64,000 bases of DNA from an uncultured Paracoccaceae bacterium (GCA_947500005.1 CANMQJ010000007.1:185251-249250), one strand, 5' to 3'. Numbered from the stretch's first letter, positions 42,632 to 52,616 are shown. The notes: a model not told the origin generated them from the letters alone. Translations and numbers: made by a program.

Positions 42632-43816
42632 CTACTCCCGATCCGTGCCGGCCCGCGTCCGCGCCGCCCCGCGCGGCTGCGAGAGGGCCTTGACCAACAG
42701 GTCGATATCCTTGCGCAATTCCGACATGCTTTCCTGCCGCCCGGCCGAGATCTCCTCGAGGATGCGCAGCATCTGCACGTCGATCGACCGCAGCCGCATC
42801 CGGCTTTCCGCGTCGATCCCCTCGCCCGGACCCTGCGCGCGCATGTGATCGAGCAGCGCATCCTGGCTGTTGGCCATCCGCTCGATCGCCGCGATCACGC
42901 CTTCGGTCTCGGTCTGGCGCTGGTTCATGTCTCCGATCGCCTCGACCAGCTCTGTCAGCTTGCCCGACACCTCGGTCTGTGCCTCTTGCGAGGCATCGAA
43001 CAGCCGGTGCAGCGCATCCATCTGCTCGCCCATCGTGTCCAGCACGCCATGCAGCACCGCGGCCTCACCGCTGGTGCCCTCGTCGCCGCTGGCAAAGCCC
43101 AGCCGGGTGATCGAGGACAGCCACTCCTCCAACTCGCGATAGAACCGGTTCTGCCCGTGCCCCGCGAAGAGCTCCAGCAGCCCCACGATCAGCGAGCCCG
43201 CAAGCCCCAGCAGCGAGGAGCCAAAGGCCACGCCCATGCCGCCCAGCTGCGCCTCCAGCCCCGTCATCAGCCGGTTGAACACCTCGACGCCGGCCTCGTC
43301 GCCCTGCGGCGCGAGGCTGCGGATCGTGTCGACCACCGCCGGAACGGTCGTGGCCAGGCCAAAGAACGTGCCCAGAAGGCCCAGGTAGATCAGCAGGTTG
43401 GTGATATAGCGCGTGATCTCGCGCTCTTCCTCGATCCGCTCGGCCACCGAGTCCAGGATCGACCGGGTCGAGGTCGAGCTGATCTGCATCCGCGCCCCCC
43501 GCGAGCGCAGCAGCGACGCGAGCGGCGCCAGCAATTGCGGCGGCCGTGCGTCGCTCTCCTGACCGCTGGCGAAATCCTCGATCCAGCGGACCGAGCCGAT
43601 CAGCTGGAAGACCTGCCAGAAACAGGCCAGAACGCCCACCACGAAGACCAGGAAGATAAAGCCGTTGAGATAGGGGTTCGCCTCGAAAACCGGCATCACA
43701 CGGGGCAGCGCCACGAAGACGCCAAAGGCGGACAGGCCGATGGCCGCCAGCATCAAAACGATCTGACGGATCGGCTGCGAGAATTGCGGTCTCGCCTCTC
43801 GGTCGTCCTGCGCCAT
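42632..43816 (-). CDS. MotA/TolQ/ExbB-type proton channel protein
   Basis: 394 residues. Four probable membrane helices at about 17-38, 50-74, 137-160 and 190-218. The last two hold the conserved segments NLLIYLGLLGTFFGLATTVP and LGGMGVAFGSSLLGLAGSLI of the MotA/TolQ/ExbB superfamily. A cytoplasmic loop and a ~175-residue C-terminal helical tail follow (SGKLTELVEAIGDMNQRQTE, then LRSIDVQMLRILEEI). It is the first gene of a pair with the MotB-like protein and is expected to make the channel ring around it. It is not a flagellar MotA: no flagellar genes adjoin it and the tail differs. Confidence 0.9.
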   Translation of the reverse strand: MAQDDREARPQFSQPIRQIVLMLAAIGLSAFGVFVALPRVMPVFEANPYLNGFIFLVFVVGVLACFWQVFQLIGSVRWIEDFASGQESDARPPQLLAPLASLLRSRGARMQISSTSTRSILDSVAERIEEEREITRYITNLLIYLGLLGTFFGLATTVPAVVDTIRSLAPQGDEAGVEVFNRLMTGLEAQLGGMGVAFGSSLLGLAGSLIVGLLELFAGHGQNRFYRELEEWLSSITRLGFASGDEGTSGEAAVLHGVLDTMGEQMDALHRLFDASQEAQTEVSGKLTELVEAIGDMNQRQTETEGVIAAIERMANSQDALLDHMRAQGPGEGIDAESRMRLRSIDVQMLRILEEISAGRQESMSELRKDIDLLVKALSQPRGAARTRAGTDRE

Positions 43817-43884
43817 GCGCGTGGTTCCTGACTTCTGCTGCCCTGCCGCGAGCCTATCGAAGAAACTCAGGCGGGGCCAAGGGT

Positions 43885-44415
43885 TTATGGTTCAAGGCTC
43901 CGCACCCGGGCCGACAGCCAGTCGAGGTCCGGATCATGCAGGCCGATTTCGGCAAGATGCTGGGCGGTATTGAACAAATACTCGGAATTCGGGCCCCGTC
44001 CGCCCGTGGCCCGCGCGATGATCCGCGCCTGGTCCTCCAGTGGCATACCGCCGCAGTATTGCACGTGGTCCGGGTCGATCACATAGGTCACCGCCTCGAC
44101 CCTGTGACCGGCCTCCAGCTCGACCTCCAGCATCCGCTCCACATAGGCCGAGGAGATCAGCTCGCGCTCGCGCAGCGCCTCCAGCGTCGGCTCCTCGTGC
44201 CCCGGCTCGACCGCCAGCGCCAGCCCCCGGCAATGGGCCCCCTCCACGGCGTCCAGCGCCAGGACCAGGCCGGGCACCTCCTCGGTGCCACGATGATGGA
44301 TCGAGCTCATGCAGAAGGACCGGGCATAGCCGTGCAGCACGGCCAGTTCGCGCCGGGCCACGGGGAAACCCGGGTTCCACAAAAGCGATCCATATCCGAA
44401 CACCCACATCGTCAT
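43885..44415 (-). CDS. ChaC-type gamma-glutamylcyclotransferase
   Basis: 176 residues. The substrate loop MWVFGYGSLLWNPGFP at the N-terminus is the family signature, and the catalytic glutamate is probably in RERELISSAYVER. ChaC proteins split glutathione to 5-oxoproline and Cys-Gly. Second ATG two codons in (MWVFGYGS) is an alternative start. It is divergent from the DUF2125 gene. Confidence 0.92.
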   Translation of the reverse strand: MTMWVFGYGSLLWNPGFPVARRELAVLHGYARSFCMSSIHHRGTEEVPGLVLALDAVEGAHCRGLALAVEPGHEEPTLEALRERELISSAYVERMLEVELEAGHRVEAVTYVIDPDHVQYCGGMPLEDQARIIARATGGRGPNSEYLFNTAQHLAEIGLHDPDLDWLSARVRSLEP

Positions 44416-44482
44416 TATTCTGGCCCTTGGCAGTTTGCGCCTGTAAACACCAAATCAGAGGCAGGAAAAAGGGGCGATCGGA

Positions 44483-45484
44483 ATGCTCCGTTTGGTACGT
44501 GTTCTTCTGATCCTGGCGGCTCTTTGGTCGCTCTACTGGTTCGCCGCCGCCTACGGGCTGCGCGCGTCGGTCAGCGGCTGGTTCACCGCGCGCGAGGCCG
44601 AAGGATGGCAGGCCGATTACGCCGAAATCGAAACCTCGGGCTTTCCCCTGCGCCACCGGACCCGACTTGCCGCACCCGCATTGGCCGACCCTGCCACGGG
44701 AACCGCATGGCGGGCCGACTGGCTGGCCTTCGACAGCCCCGCGATCTGGCCGGGCCGCCAGACCCTGCACTTCGCCGACACGCCCCAGCGCCTGTCCTAT
44801 TTCGACCAGACGGCGGTGATCGAGGCCAAGGGGATGAGCGCGGATCTCCACCTCGCCCCCGGCGTCGCGCTGGAGCTTGAGCGCATGGCGCTCACCTCCG
44901 GCCCCTGGACCCTGCAGCAGGAAGAGGAACCGCTGGCCGAGGCCGAGAGCCTCGTCCTTGAAATGGTGCAGACCGACACGCCCGAAACCTATCGTATCGC
45001 GGCCAGCGCCGGCGAATTCACCCCCGGCACCACCCTGCGCCAGGTCCTGCGTCCCAGTTCCGCCCTCCCCCGCAGCTTCGAGACCGCGCAGGTCGAAATG
45101 ACGGTCGCCTTCGACAAGACCTGGGATCGCAGCGCGCTCGAGGACCGCCGCCCGCAGCCGCAGCGCGTCGACCTCCGGCTGGCAGAGCTGCACTGGGGCG
45201 AGCTGCGCCTCTTCGCCGCCGGTACACTGAACGTGGACGAACAGGGCATCCCCACCGGCGAGATCGCCATCAAGGCCGAGAACTGGCGCGAGATGCTGGC
45301 GATGGCGCAAGCTGCCGGCGCCCTGCCCCCGCGCGCGGTGGAACCCGCGGCGCGCGTTCTGGGCATGCTGGCCGGGCTGGGCGGCAACCCGGCGGCGCTC
45401 GACGCCCAGCTCAATTTCCGCGACGGCTATGTCGCGCTCGGGCCGATCCCTCTGGGCCCCGCCCCGCGCCTCATCCTGCGCTGA
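44483..45484 (+). CDS. DUF2125 family protein, exported or membrane-anchored
   Basis: 333 residues. A hydrophobic N-terminus (VRVLLILAALWSLYWFAAAY) is a signal anchor. The body (YAEIETSGFPLRHRTRLAAP, then TGEIAIKAENWREMLAMAQA) matches the DUF2125 family common in Alphaproteobacteria. The folded part should be periplasmic. Function unknown. It converges with the extensin-family gene, 3 bp away. Confidence 0.9.
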   Translation: MLRLVRVLLILAALWSLYWFAAAYGLRASVSGWFTAREAEGWQADYAEIETSGFPLRHRTRLAAPALADPATGTAWRADWLAFDSPAIWPGRQTLHFADTPQRLSYFDQTAVIEAKGMSADLHLAPGVALELERMALTSGPWTLQQEEEPLAEAESLVLEMVQTDTPETYRIAASAGEFTPGTTLRQVLRPSSALPRSFETAQVEMTVAFDKTWDRSALEDRRPQPQRVDLRLAELHWGELRLFAAGTLNVDEQGIPTGEIAIKAENWREMLAMAQAAGALPPRAVEPAARVLGMLAGLGGNPAALDAQLNFRDGYVALGPIPLGPAPRLILR

Positions 45485-45487
45485 GCC

Positions 45488-46327
45488 TCAGCGGCAATAG
45501 GCCCCGCCCCGATGGGCGGCCGTGTCGAAATGGAAGTGATCGCGGTGATAGCGATCCGCATTCGGTCCCAGGACGGTGCCGAACGGGCCGCAGGCATCCT
45601 TCCACACCCGCTGAAGCAGCCGGCGCGAGGCGCCGCGCCGCCACCCATCGAGAACGGTGATCACCTCGCCATCCATCATGGTGAAACCCGACAGGTCGAT
45701 CGCGTTGCCCTTGGCATGTTCCGACAGCCGCGCGCCCTTGCGATTGTTGCGCGTCCGGCAGGCGTAATGCGCGGCCACCCGCATCTCCACCACGGGGCCG
45801 CGCCGGCGGAAGGTCGGCTTGAGCGACCGCGTCGTCCAGCTGTGCAGCGCGTGGGCCGTGGCGCAGTTCATCAGCGCGGGCTGGCTCAGCCTGACCCCCG
45901 CGACCGAACGCACGCGCACCGCGTCCACGATCCCGCAGGCGCCCGAGCCATCGACATTGCCGACCACATCGCCCTGGATCTCGATATTGTCGCAGACCGA
46001 TCCCTTGCGCAGCTTGCGCTTCTTGAACAGGAACGCCTTCTCGACCTCCTCGGTGCGCGGTTCGGGCCGCAGAGAGCTGTCGGGTCCCTGCGCCGGGATC
46101 GGCGCGCGGGCAGCGGCCTGCGTGACCTGCGGCGAGGGCGGGCGCATCTGCGGGCGCATTCCGCTGGTGACCTCGCTGATCGCCACGGCCACCGCCGCCT
46201 CGGACACAGCGACATCGGTGGCGGATCCGGGCCGCTCCACGGGGCGCAGGGACCGGTCGGGCGCGTTGGCGACCCCGGCCCCGCCAATCAGGCAAAGCGT
46301 CAGCGCGGCGGCCCAGACGCCCCTCAT
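45488..46327 (-). CDS. Extensin-like C-terminal domain protein (exported, peptidase M15-like)
   Basis: 279 residues with a signal peptide ([20 protein letters not shown]). A Pro-rich linker precedes the extensin-like domain: CGIVDAVRVRSVAGVRLSQP, then LSEHAKGNAIDLSGF and HRDHFHFD. The SxHxxGxxxD and HxHxD elements resemble the zinc ligands of M15/VanY peptidases, so a cell-wall role is likely. The start codon overlaps the tyrC stop by 4 bp, placing it in the hisC-tyrC operon. Confidence 0.9.
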   Translation of the reverse strand: MRGVWAAALTLCLIGGAGVANAPDRSLRPVERPGSATDVAVSEAAVAVAISEVTSGMRPQMRPPSPQVTQAAARAPIPAQGPDSSLRPEPRTEEVEKAFLFKKRKLRKGSVCDNIEIQGDVVGNVDGSGACGIVDAVRVRSVAGVRLSQPALMNCATAHALHSWTTRSLKPTFRRRGPVVEMRVAAHYACRTRNNRKGARLSEHAKGNAIDLSGFTMMDGEVITVLDGWRRGASRRLLQRVWKDACGPFGTVLGPNADRYHRDHFHFDTAAHRGGAYCR

Positions 46328-47247
46328 GCCTTCACCACCTTGGCGCGGCCGAAATCGGGCGCGTCCGTGTCCTGGCCCGCCTCGATGATGCCGCGCCGGA
46401 TCGCGCGCGTATGGGTGAAATAGTCGAAAAGATGCTCTCCATCCCCGGTCCGTATCGCCCGTTGTAGCGCGAAAAGCTCCTCGGTAAAGCGCCCGAGGAT
46501 TTCCAGCGTCGCGTCCTTGTTCGTCAGGAATACGTCGCGCCACATCGTCGGATCGCTGGCCGCGATCCGGGTAAAGTCGCGAAAGCCCGCGGCGGAATAC
46601 TTGATGACCTCGCTATCGGTCACCCGGCGCAGGTCGTCCGCCACGCCCACCATGGTATAGGCGATCAGGTGCGGCGCATGGCTGGTCACCGCCAGCACCA
46701 GGTCGTGGTGATCGGCATCCATGGCATCGACATTGGCGCCCATCCCCTCCCACAGCGCGCGCAGTTGCGCCACCGGCTCGGGCGGGGTGCCCTCGACCGG
46801 CACCAGCAGGCACCAGCGATTGTCGAAAAGTTGCGCAAAGCCCGACTCGGGCCCCGAATGCTCGGTCCCCGCCAGCGGGTGCGCGGGCACGAAATGCACC
46901 CCCTCGGGAACATGCGGCGCCACCGCCTCGATCACATGCCGCTTGACCGAACCGACATCCGATACCGTGGCACCAGGCTTCAGCACCGGCGCGATCTCCT
47001 TGGCAACCGCGCCCATCGCGCCCACCGGCACGCAAAGCACCACGAGATCCGCGCCCTCCGCCGCCTCGGCGGCGCTGTCGCAGACACGGTCGCACAGCCC
47101 GATGCGCCGGGCCGTCTCGCGCGTGGCCTCGGACCTTGCATAGCCCGTAACCTCGCCCGCCAGCCCCGCGCGCCTGATCGCCCAGTACATCGACGAGGCG
47201 ATAAGCCCCAGCCCGATCAGCGCCACGCGGTCATATACCTGGCTCAT
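46324..47247 (-). CDS. tyrC: Prephenate/arogenate (cyclohexadienyl) dehydrogenase
   Basis: 307 residues. The NAD-binding motif is [19 protein letters not shown], and [20 protein letters not shown] is the substrate-binding block of TyrA enzymes. It makes 4-hydroxyphenylpyruvate or tyrosine. It overlaps hisC by 4 bp; in this pairing HisC often also serves aromatic amino acids. The name tyrA would be equally acceptable. Confidence 0.94.
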   Translation of the reverse strand: MSQVYDRVALIGLGLIASSMYWAIRRAGLAGEVTGYARSEATRETARRIGLCDRVCDSAAEAAEGADLVVLCVPVGAMGAVAKEIAPVLKPGATVSDVGSVKRHVIEAVAPHVPEGVHFVPAHPLAGTEHSGPESGFAQLFDNRWCLLVPVEGTPPEPVAQLRALWEGMGANVDAMDADHHDLVLAVTSHAPHLIAYTMVGVADDLRRVTDSEVIKYSAAGFRDFTRIAASDPTMWRDVFLTNKDATLEILGRFTEELFALQRAIRTGDGEHLFDYFTHTRAIRRGIIEAGQDTDAPDFGRAKVVKA

Positions 47248-48329
47248 CGCGCGCCCTCCTTGAAGGCGCGCACCGCCCCGACCACGCGGGCGCAGGCATC
47301 CGCATCGCCCACCGTGATCCGCAGCGCCGCCGGAAACCCGTATCCCGCCACGCGCCGCACGATCAGGCCCTGCGATTGCAGGTAAAGGTCGCAGCCCTCC
47401 GCCTCGTCGCGGCTGTCGAACCGCGCAAGGATGAAATTCGTGTTCGACGGATCGGAATGCACCCCCGCCGCCTCCAGCCCGCCGGCCAGCCAGGAGCGCA
47501 GCCGCGCATTCTCGGCCCGGCAGAAATCCACGAAGTCGCGGTCAAGAACCGCCGCTTCCGCCGCCGCCAACGCTGTCGCGGACAGGTTGAAGGGCTGGCG
47601 GATCCGGTTCAGCACGTCGATGATCGCGCGCGGACCGTATCCCCAGCCGACCCGCAGCCCGCCAAGGCCGTAGATCTTGCTGAACGTCCGCGTCATCACG
47701 ACGTTCTCGCGCCCGCGGGCGATGCTCGCGCCGCCATCGAACCCCTCGACGAACTCGGCATAGGCCGCGTCCAGCACCAGGATGACATGCCCCGGCAGCC
47801 CATCGGCCAGCCGCACGACCTCCGCCTCGGTCAACATGGTCGAGGTCGGATTGCCCGGATTGGTCAGGAACACCACCCGCGTCCGCGCGCCGCAGGCCGA
47901 CAGGATCGAGTCCACGTCCACCCGCCGCTCCCGCTCGGGCACGGAAACCGGCGTCGCCCCCGCCGCGCGGGCAAGAATGGGATACATGGAAAACCCGTGC
48001 TCGGTATGGATCACCTCGTCCCCCGGCCCCGCGAAACACTGCACGATGAATTGCAGCACCTCGTCCGAACCGACGCCACAGATGATCCGCTCAGGCTCCA
48101 GCCCATGCACCCGCCCGATCGCCTCACGCAGGCTCGCATGATCGGTCGAGGGATATCGGTGCAACCTCGCGGCACTCTCGCGCACGGCCTCGATCGCCTT
48201 GGGGCTGGGGCCAAAGGGATTCTCGTTCGAGCTCAGCTTGACGACATCTTGCACGCCCTGCACATGGCTCGCCCCGCCCTGGTAAAGGGCGATGTCCATG
48301 ATACCGGGCTGCGGCGTGATCTTGTTCAT
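47244..48329 (-). CDS. hisC: Histidinol-phosphate (and probably aromatic) aminotransferase
   Basis: 361 residues from the ATG at 48329, which has AGGAG upstream. [17 protein letters not shown], the PLP segment [11 protein letters not shown], Asp187 in [10 protein letters not shown] and Schiff-base Lys218 in [19 protein letters not shown] are all present. It transfers the amino group to imidazole acetol phosphate in histidine synthesis; next to tyrC it probably also aminates prephenate or phenylpyruvate. First gene of the hisC-tyrC-extensin operon. Confidence 0.94.
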   Translation of the reverse strand: MNKITPQPGIMDIALYQGGASHVQGVQDVVKLSSNENPFGPSPKAIEAVRESAARLHRYPSTDHASLREAIGRVHGLEPERIICGVGSDEVLQFIVQCFAGPGDEVIHTEHGFSMYPILARAAGATPVSVPERERRVDVDSILSACGARTRVVFLTNPGNPTSTMLTEAEVVRLADGLPGHVILVLDAAYAEFVEGFDGGASIARGRENVVMTRTFSKIYGLGGLRVGWGYGPRAIIDVLNRIRQPFNLSATALAAAEAAVLDRDFVDFCRAENARLRSWLAGGLEAAGVHSDPSNTNFILARFDSRDEAEGCDLYLQSQGLIVRRVAGYGFPAALRITVGDADACARVVGAVRAFKEGAR

Positions 48330-48392
48330 GAGAGGCTCCTTGAATGCCCCCTCATACCCATCCCAACCCCTTGTGAAAAGCGGCAATCCCGC

Positions 48393-49808
48393 TCATGCGG
48401 CCTTGAAGCGCGCGGTCGCCGAGTCCGCGCGGTAATGCGCCGCAAGCGCGCCGCTGCGCCGCGACAGGTCGTTCACCGCGTCGATGATGAAGCGCACCGT
48501 CTCCTCCTCCATCAGGTAGGAGAAGTTCAGTCGCACCCAGCCCGGCTTCTCCATCTCGCGCCCGGCCGCCAGATCCGCGCGCAACCGCTCGGACGCGACC
48601 TGGTCGATCCCCAGCAGCCGATGCGCATAGGGCCCGGTGCAGGCGCAACCGCCGCGCGCCTGGATGCCATGCACATCGCTCAGCATCCGGGTGAACAGCT
48701 GCTGATGCACCGGGAGGCCCTGCGCGTCGCGCACCAGGAAGGAAAAGATCGGCAACCTGTGCGGATGCTCGACCCCCAGAAGCGTCAGGTGCGGATTGTC
48801 CCCCCAACCCTCCAGCGCCATCGCATTGTAGCGTGCCTCGCGCGCGGCGATCTCCCCGGCGCCCACCGCCTCCTTGACGACAAAGGCCAGCGCCGCGCGG
48901 ATGTCGCCGATCACGTTGGGCGTTCCCGCCTCCTCGCGCGCCTCCAGCGATGCCGCATAATCCTGCCCCCAGGGCGACACGAAACTGACCGTCCCGCCGC
49001 CCGGCCAGCTCGGCCGCGCCAGCCGAACCGCCGCGCGCCGCAGCACCAGCACGCCAGAGGCGCCCGGGCCGCCCGGGAACTTGTGCGGCGAGATCACCAC
49101 CGCATCCTTGCCCGTCTCACCCGCCCCCATCTCGATTGGCAGATAGGGCCCGCCGCCCGCGTAATCCCAGACCGCCAGCGCCCCATGCGCCTTGAGCAGC
49201 CGCGTTACCGGGTCAGGATCGGTCACGATGCCTGTCACGTTCGAGGCGGCCGAGAACGCGCCCACGACCACATCCGCCCCCCGCACGGCGATCAAAGCGG
49301 CCTCCAGCGCAGCCAGGTCCGGCCCGCCCGCTTGCCCCTCCGGGATCTCGACGACCTTCGCCCCGCTTTCACGCCAGGGCAGGATGTTGGAATGATGCTC
49401 GTAAGGTCCGATCAGCACCACCGCACGGCGCGCTTCGCGCAGCCCGAACAGGCTTACCAGCCGGTTCAGCCCCGCCGTGGCCCCCGATCCGGCAAAGATC
49501 ACCGCATGCTCCGGCCCCGCCCCCACCGCGCGCGCGATCTCCGCCCGCGCCTCGGCGCGCAACCGGGTGATGTACCCGCCGCAATAGGACGCCTCGGTAT
49601 GGCTGTTGGCGTAAAAGGGCAGCACCCGGCCGGCCACGAAATCCTCGATCTGCCGCAGCGCCCGCCCCGAGGCGACATAATCGGCATAGACCAGCGGGAC
49701 ATCCCCCTCCAGCCCGGGGATCATCACCCCCTCGCCGATCAGGCCATCGGCCAGCCGTCCGGCGGCGATATCGTCAAGAATCAGGTTGCGGAACTCGGAC
49801 AGGGACAT
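48393..49808 (-). CDS. Class V aminotransferase, cysteine desulfurase-like
   Basis: 471 residues from the ATG at 49808. Lys243 in VISPHKFPGGPGASG is the PLP lysine, and YEHHSNILPW is typical of the CsdA/SufS branch. A cysteine-rich loop (GGCACTGPYAHRLLG, near 389) is placed where desulfurases carry the active cysteine, though it is longer. The protein is about 70 residues longer than SufS. No Fe-S assembly genes adjoin it. It is divergent from an Lrp-type regulator, which suggests amino-acid-responsive control. Substrate unknown. Confidence 0.85.
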   Translation of the reverse strand: MSLSEFRNLILDDIAAGRLADGLIGEGVMIPGLEGDVPLVYADYVASGRALRQIEDFVAGRVLPFYANSHTEASYCGGYITRLRAEARAEIARAVGAGPEHAVIFAGSGATAGLNRLVSLFGLREARRAVVLIGPYEHHSNILPWRESGAKVVEIPEGQAGGPDLAALEAALIAVRGADVVVGAFSAASNVTGIVTDPDPVTRLLKAHGALAVWDYAGGGPYLPIEMGAGETGKDAVVISPHKFPGGPGASGVLVLRRAAVRLARPSWPGGGTVSFVSPWGQDYAASLEAREEAGTPNVIGDIRAALAFVVKEAVGAGEIAAREARYNAMALEGWGDNPHLTLLGVEHPHRLPIFSFLVRDAQGLPVHQQLFTRMLSDVHGIQARGGCACTGPYAHRLLGIDQVASERLRADLAAGREMEKPGWVRLNFSYLMEEETVRFIIDAVNDLSRRSGALAAHYRADSATARFKAA

Positions 49809-49923
49809 GGGACACCTCGCATCGCTTTCCCTTGCACTCTGACCCACGACGACGCAGAATTCATACCAAACTATTGCCTCACTCGCCCGATTCTTGGGTC
49901 AAACAAACGATCAATCCGGATAA

Positions 49924-50373
49924 ATGGACCATATCGACCACAAGATCCTCCGCGCCCTGCAACAGGACGCCTCGCTCTCCCAGCGCGAGCTTGCCGACCG
50001 CGTCGGCCTGTCGCAGAACGCCTGCTGGCGCCGGCTCAAAACCCTCACCGATACAGGCGTGCTCCAGGGCTCCACTGCCCGCGTCAACCGCGAGAAACTC
50101 GGGCTCGACCTCGTCGTCTTCGTGATGCTGCGCACCCGGCACCACTCGGCCGAGTGGCTGCAGACCTTCCGCCGCCATGTGCTCACCATCCACGAGGTGG
50201 TCGATTTCCACCGCATCGGTGGCGATTACGACTACCAGCTCAAGGTCGTGACCCAGGACATGGCCAGCTACGACAAGGTCTACCAGCGCCTGATCGAGAA
50301 GGTCGAGCTGGACAGCGTCACCTCCTATTTCGCGATGGAGGCGATCGCCGAGGCGCGCCCCCTGCCGATCTGA
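49924..50373 (+). CDS. Lrp/AsnC family transcriptional regulator
   Basis: 149 residues. The N-terminal helix-turn-helix is LSQRELADRVGLSQNACWRR, followed by a RAM/ACT domain with GGDYDYQLKVVTQDMASYDK. It is divergent from the class V aminotransferase gene with 115 bp between, an arrangement typical of an Lrp regulator and the gene it controls. It is distinct from the regulator at 4.5-5.0 kb. Effector unknown. Confidence 0.93.
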   Translation: MDHIDHKILRALQQDASLSQRELADRVGLSQNACWRRLKTLTDTGVLQGSTARVNREKLGLDLVVFVMLRTRHHSAEWLQTFRRHVLTIHEVVDFHRIGGDYDYQLKVVTQDMASYDKVYQRLIEKVELDSVTSYFAMEAIAEARPLPI

Positions 50374-50392
50374 CCCGCGCCATCCCCTTCAT

Positions 50393-50453
50393 CTCTTGAA
50401 AAATACTCCGGGGGTGAATTGAGCCGCAGGCTCAAGAGGGGGCAGCGCCCCCC
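50393..50453. repeat. Two-hairpin intergenic repeat, copy B
   Basis: A lead CTCTTGAAAAATACTCCGGG is followed by hairpin 1, TTGAGCC-gca-GGCTCAA (50419-50435), and hairpin 2, GGGGGC-agc-GCCCCC. The design equals copy A at 14328. It lies between the convergent Lrp and rpsD genes. The stem of hairpin 1 differs from copy A while its loop and both flanks agree, which suggests selection on the fold. Confidence 0.78.
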
Positions 50454-50461
50454 AAAAAAAC

Positions 50462-50490
50462 AAAAAAAAGACCGCGCCCGAAGGGCGCGG
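50462..50490 (-). terminator. Intrinsic terminator of rpsD
   Basis: On the minus strand CCGCGCCC-TTC-GGGCGCGG (50490-50472) is followed by T-C and a run of eight T residues (50469-50462). It starts about 28 bp after the rpsD stop. Confidence 0.93.
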
Positions 50491-50518
50491 CCCGCTGAAT
50501 TCCGAAAAGGCCCGAGGA

Positions 50519-51139
50519 TCAGTTCTGGGCGTAGAATTCGATGACCAGGTTCGGTTCCATCATCACCGGATAGGGCACGTCGCCCAGGCCCGGGGTGCGC
50601 ACGAAGCTGGCGGTCATCTTGGAGTGGTCGACCTCCAGGTAATCCGGCACGTCGCGCTCGGGCAACTGCGCGGCTTCCATGACAGAGGCCAGCTGCTTGG
50701 ACTTCTCGCGCACCTCGATCACGTCGCCTTCCTTCACGCGGTAGGACGGGATGTTGACCCGCTTGCCGTTCACCAGGACATGGCCGTGGTTCACGAACTG
50801 GCGTGCGGCAAAGACGGTCGGCACGAACTTGGCGCGATAGACGACGGCGTCCAGGCGGCGCTCCAGCAGGCCGATCAGGATCTCGCCGGTGTCGCCGCGG
50901 CGACGCTCGGCCTCGGCATAGATGCGGCGGAACTGCTTCTCGGTCAGGTCGCCGTAATAGCCCTTCAGCTTTTGCTTGGCGCGCAGCTGCAGGCCGAAAT
51001 CGGACATCTTGCCCTTGCGGCGCTGACCGTGCTGGCCGGGGCCGTATTCGCGGCGGTTGACGGGGGATTTCGCGCGGCCCCAGATGTTTTCGCCCATCCG
51101 GCGGTCGATCTTGTACTTGGCAGACGTGCGTTTGGTCAC
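50519..51139 (-). CDS. rpsD: 30S ribosomal protein S4
   Basis: 206 residues from a GTG at 51139 with AAGGAG upstream; the longer frame to 51268 is not family-like. It begins [20 protein letters not shown] and contains [20 protein letters not shown], the S4 RNA-binding signature, then [20 protein letters not shown]. It binds 16S rRNA early in 30S assembly and in studied bacteria represses its own operon. Here it is a single gene with its own terminator. Confidence 0.98.
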   Translation of the reverse strand: MTKRTSAKYKIDRRMGENIWGRAKSPVNRREYGPGQHGQRRKGKMSDFGLQLRAKQKLKGYYGDLTEKQFRRIYAEAERRRGDTGEILIGLLERRLDAVVYRAKFVPTVFAARQFVNHGHVLVNGKRVNIPSYRVKEGDVIEVREKSKQLASVMEAAQLPERDVPDYLEVDHSKMTASFVRTPGLGDVPYPVMMEPNLVIEFYAQN

Positions 51140-51281
51140 GGCTGATCTCCTTCGGTTCAGTTTCGAAGGGCGTTGTCCTCTCGCCGGATTTGGCCGACGT
51201 GACAGGCATCCCCTTGCGGGGGCCACCAACACCAATGAAGCCGCGCTTATATAGGCGCGGCCTGCCATGTCAACCGGGTAA

Positions 51282-52349
51282 TCAGGCCGCCTCGTAGCGC
51301 AGCAGCGCGGCCTCCGTGTCGCTCAGGCTGCGGCGCGCGAACCCGCCATAGCTCAGCGGATCGGCCTCCACGCCCGGCAGATGCCGCAGCAGCCGGTCGC
51401 GGTCGGTATCGGTCAGCGTCTCGAAGGCCGCGTTGGCCGGATGGAAGCTCTCGGTCTCGATCCCGTTGGCCCAGAGGATCTGGTGGCTGGGCAGCAGCAT
51501 GTGAATATAGGTCACCTGCCGCACCGTCAGATCCGTGGCGATGGTCTTGCCATTGATCAGCTCGCGCGCGGGCACCAGCACTTCGGAGGTGTTGAACAGC
51601 GCCTGCGCCACCGGCCCGCGCACCAGCATCCGGTGCTCGGGCGAAACCAGCAACTCGTCATCCGGCCGGTCGATGCCCAGCGCACCCGCGCGGATACGCA
51701 CCGGCCGCAACCTGGGCATCGCGAAAAGCCGCGCGCCGGTCATCCGGCGCCGCCCGATCCACTGGATCTCCTGCGGGCCGCTGTCGCGGGTCTGAACCTT
51801 GTCCCCCTCGCGCAGCATCTCCACCGGCTTGGGTCCGGTGGGCGTGGTGATCCGGGTGCCGGGCGTGAAACAGATGACGCCGGTGTCGGGCCGGTGCGGC
51901 CGGACCGCGCCGCCGCTGCCGACCAGCGTGTGATGCACGACCCACAGATCGGTGTTGCGCGGCGGCAGGTCGTCGATGAACATCAGCAGGGGCGGCGCGC
52001 CCGTGCCGCTTTCGATCACCGTCACGGTAAAGCTCTGCGCGCCATTCGTCACGACAAAGCTCTGGTCCATCAACGGCTCGTCAACCTCGACCGCGTCGAT
52101 ATCCGTGCGGTGCTGAATCGCCGCGCCCACAAGACGGCGCACCTTGCGCGCCGCCCGCCGTCTCAATGCATCTGCCCCGTCCGCCCGATCCAAACGCAAC
52201 AGCCCGTTGGGTCCGTCCACCTGGACGGCCTCACCCTGCCATGACCAGACCGCGCCCACTGCCAGGGCGTCGACCGGCGCGGCCTGAAGGCCGTCGAGAT
52301 CCGTTTGCGACCAGGAAATGACGAACGTGCCCCGAAAGCCCGTTTTCAT
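51282..52349 (-). CDS. Hint-domain protein
   Basis: 355 residues. An N-terminal ~155-residue region of unknown fold leads into a Hint (Hedgehog/intein) module beginning at Cys160 in [20 protein letters not shown], continuing [20 protein letters not shown], and ending near [12 protein letters not shown]. The module can in principle self-cleave at Cys160. This architecture is common in Rhodobacteraceae, often on proteins of unknown use. There is no C-terminal extein-like domain beyond ~70 residues. Function unknown. It is a single gene, divergent from ureD, with a 267-bp gap that holds A+T-rich promoter-like sequence and no gene that I can support. Confidence 0.85.
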   Translation of the reverse strand: MKTGFRGTFVISWSQTDLDGLQAAPVDALAVGAVWSWQGEAVQVDGPNGLLRLDRADGADALRRRAARKVRRLVGAAIQHRTDIDAVEVDEPLMDQSFVVTNGAQSFTVTVIESGTGAPPLLMFIDDLPPRNTDLWVVHHTLVGSGGAVRPHRPDTGVICFTPGTRITTPTGPKPVEMLREGDKVQTRDSGPQEIQWIGRRRMTGARLFAMPRLRPVRIRAGALGIDRPDDELLVSPEHRMLVRGPVAQALFNTSEVLVPARELINGKTIATDLTVRQVTYIHMLLPSHQILWANGIETESFHPANAAFETLTDTDRDRLLRHLPGVEADPLSYGGFARRSLSDTEAALLRYEAA

Positions 52350-52616
52350 CTGCCTGTATACCTGCCACTCAAGTTTTATTATTGCTCAAACGGTAACAAT
52401 AACGCCGACTGACGGGAAGCGTTTTTGTTTTCATGCCCATAGAGGGTGATCTTAATGCCGCACCCTTACCCGGGGCGTGTGTTTCCCGCCCTTCGGGCAC
52501 TGCTTCGCGATCCGCCCTTTTATTGGGCAAGCGTCGATAAACCGGCCAGAAAACCGGCAAACCCGCCCCATCCACACGCCGGCGCGCGCCCTGCCCGCTG
52601 ACAGCGGCGGTCGGCC

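Noticed and set aside
40274..43816. Zorya defence system (ZorAB)
   Set aside because: The MotA/MotB-like pair is present, but there is no ZorC, ZorD or ZorE, and the long helical region is on the MotB-like protein rather than on the MotA-like one.
47376..50399. A 1007-codon plus-strand open frame
   Set aside because: Antisense to hisC and the class V aminotransferase, and out of frame with the Lrp gene.
52369..52575. Small minus-strand frame between the Hint gene and ureD
   Set aside because: Arg/Pro-rich noise without a start signal; the region looks like a divergent promoter.
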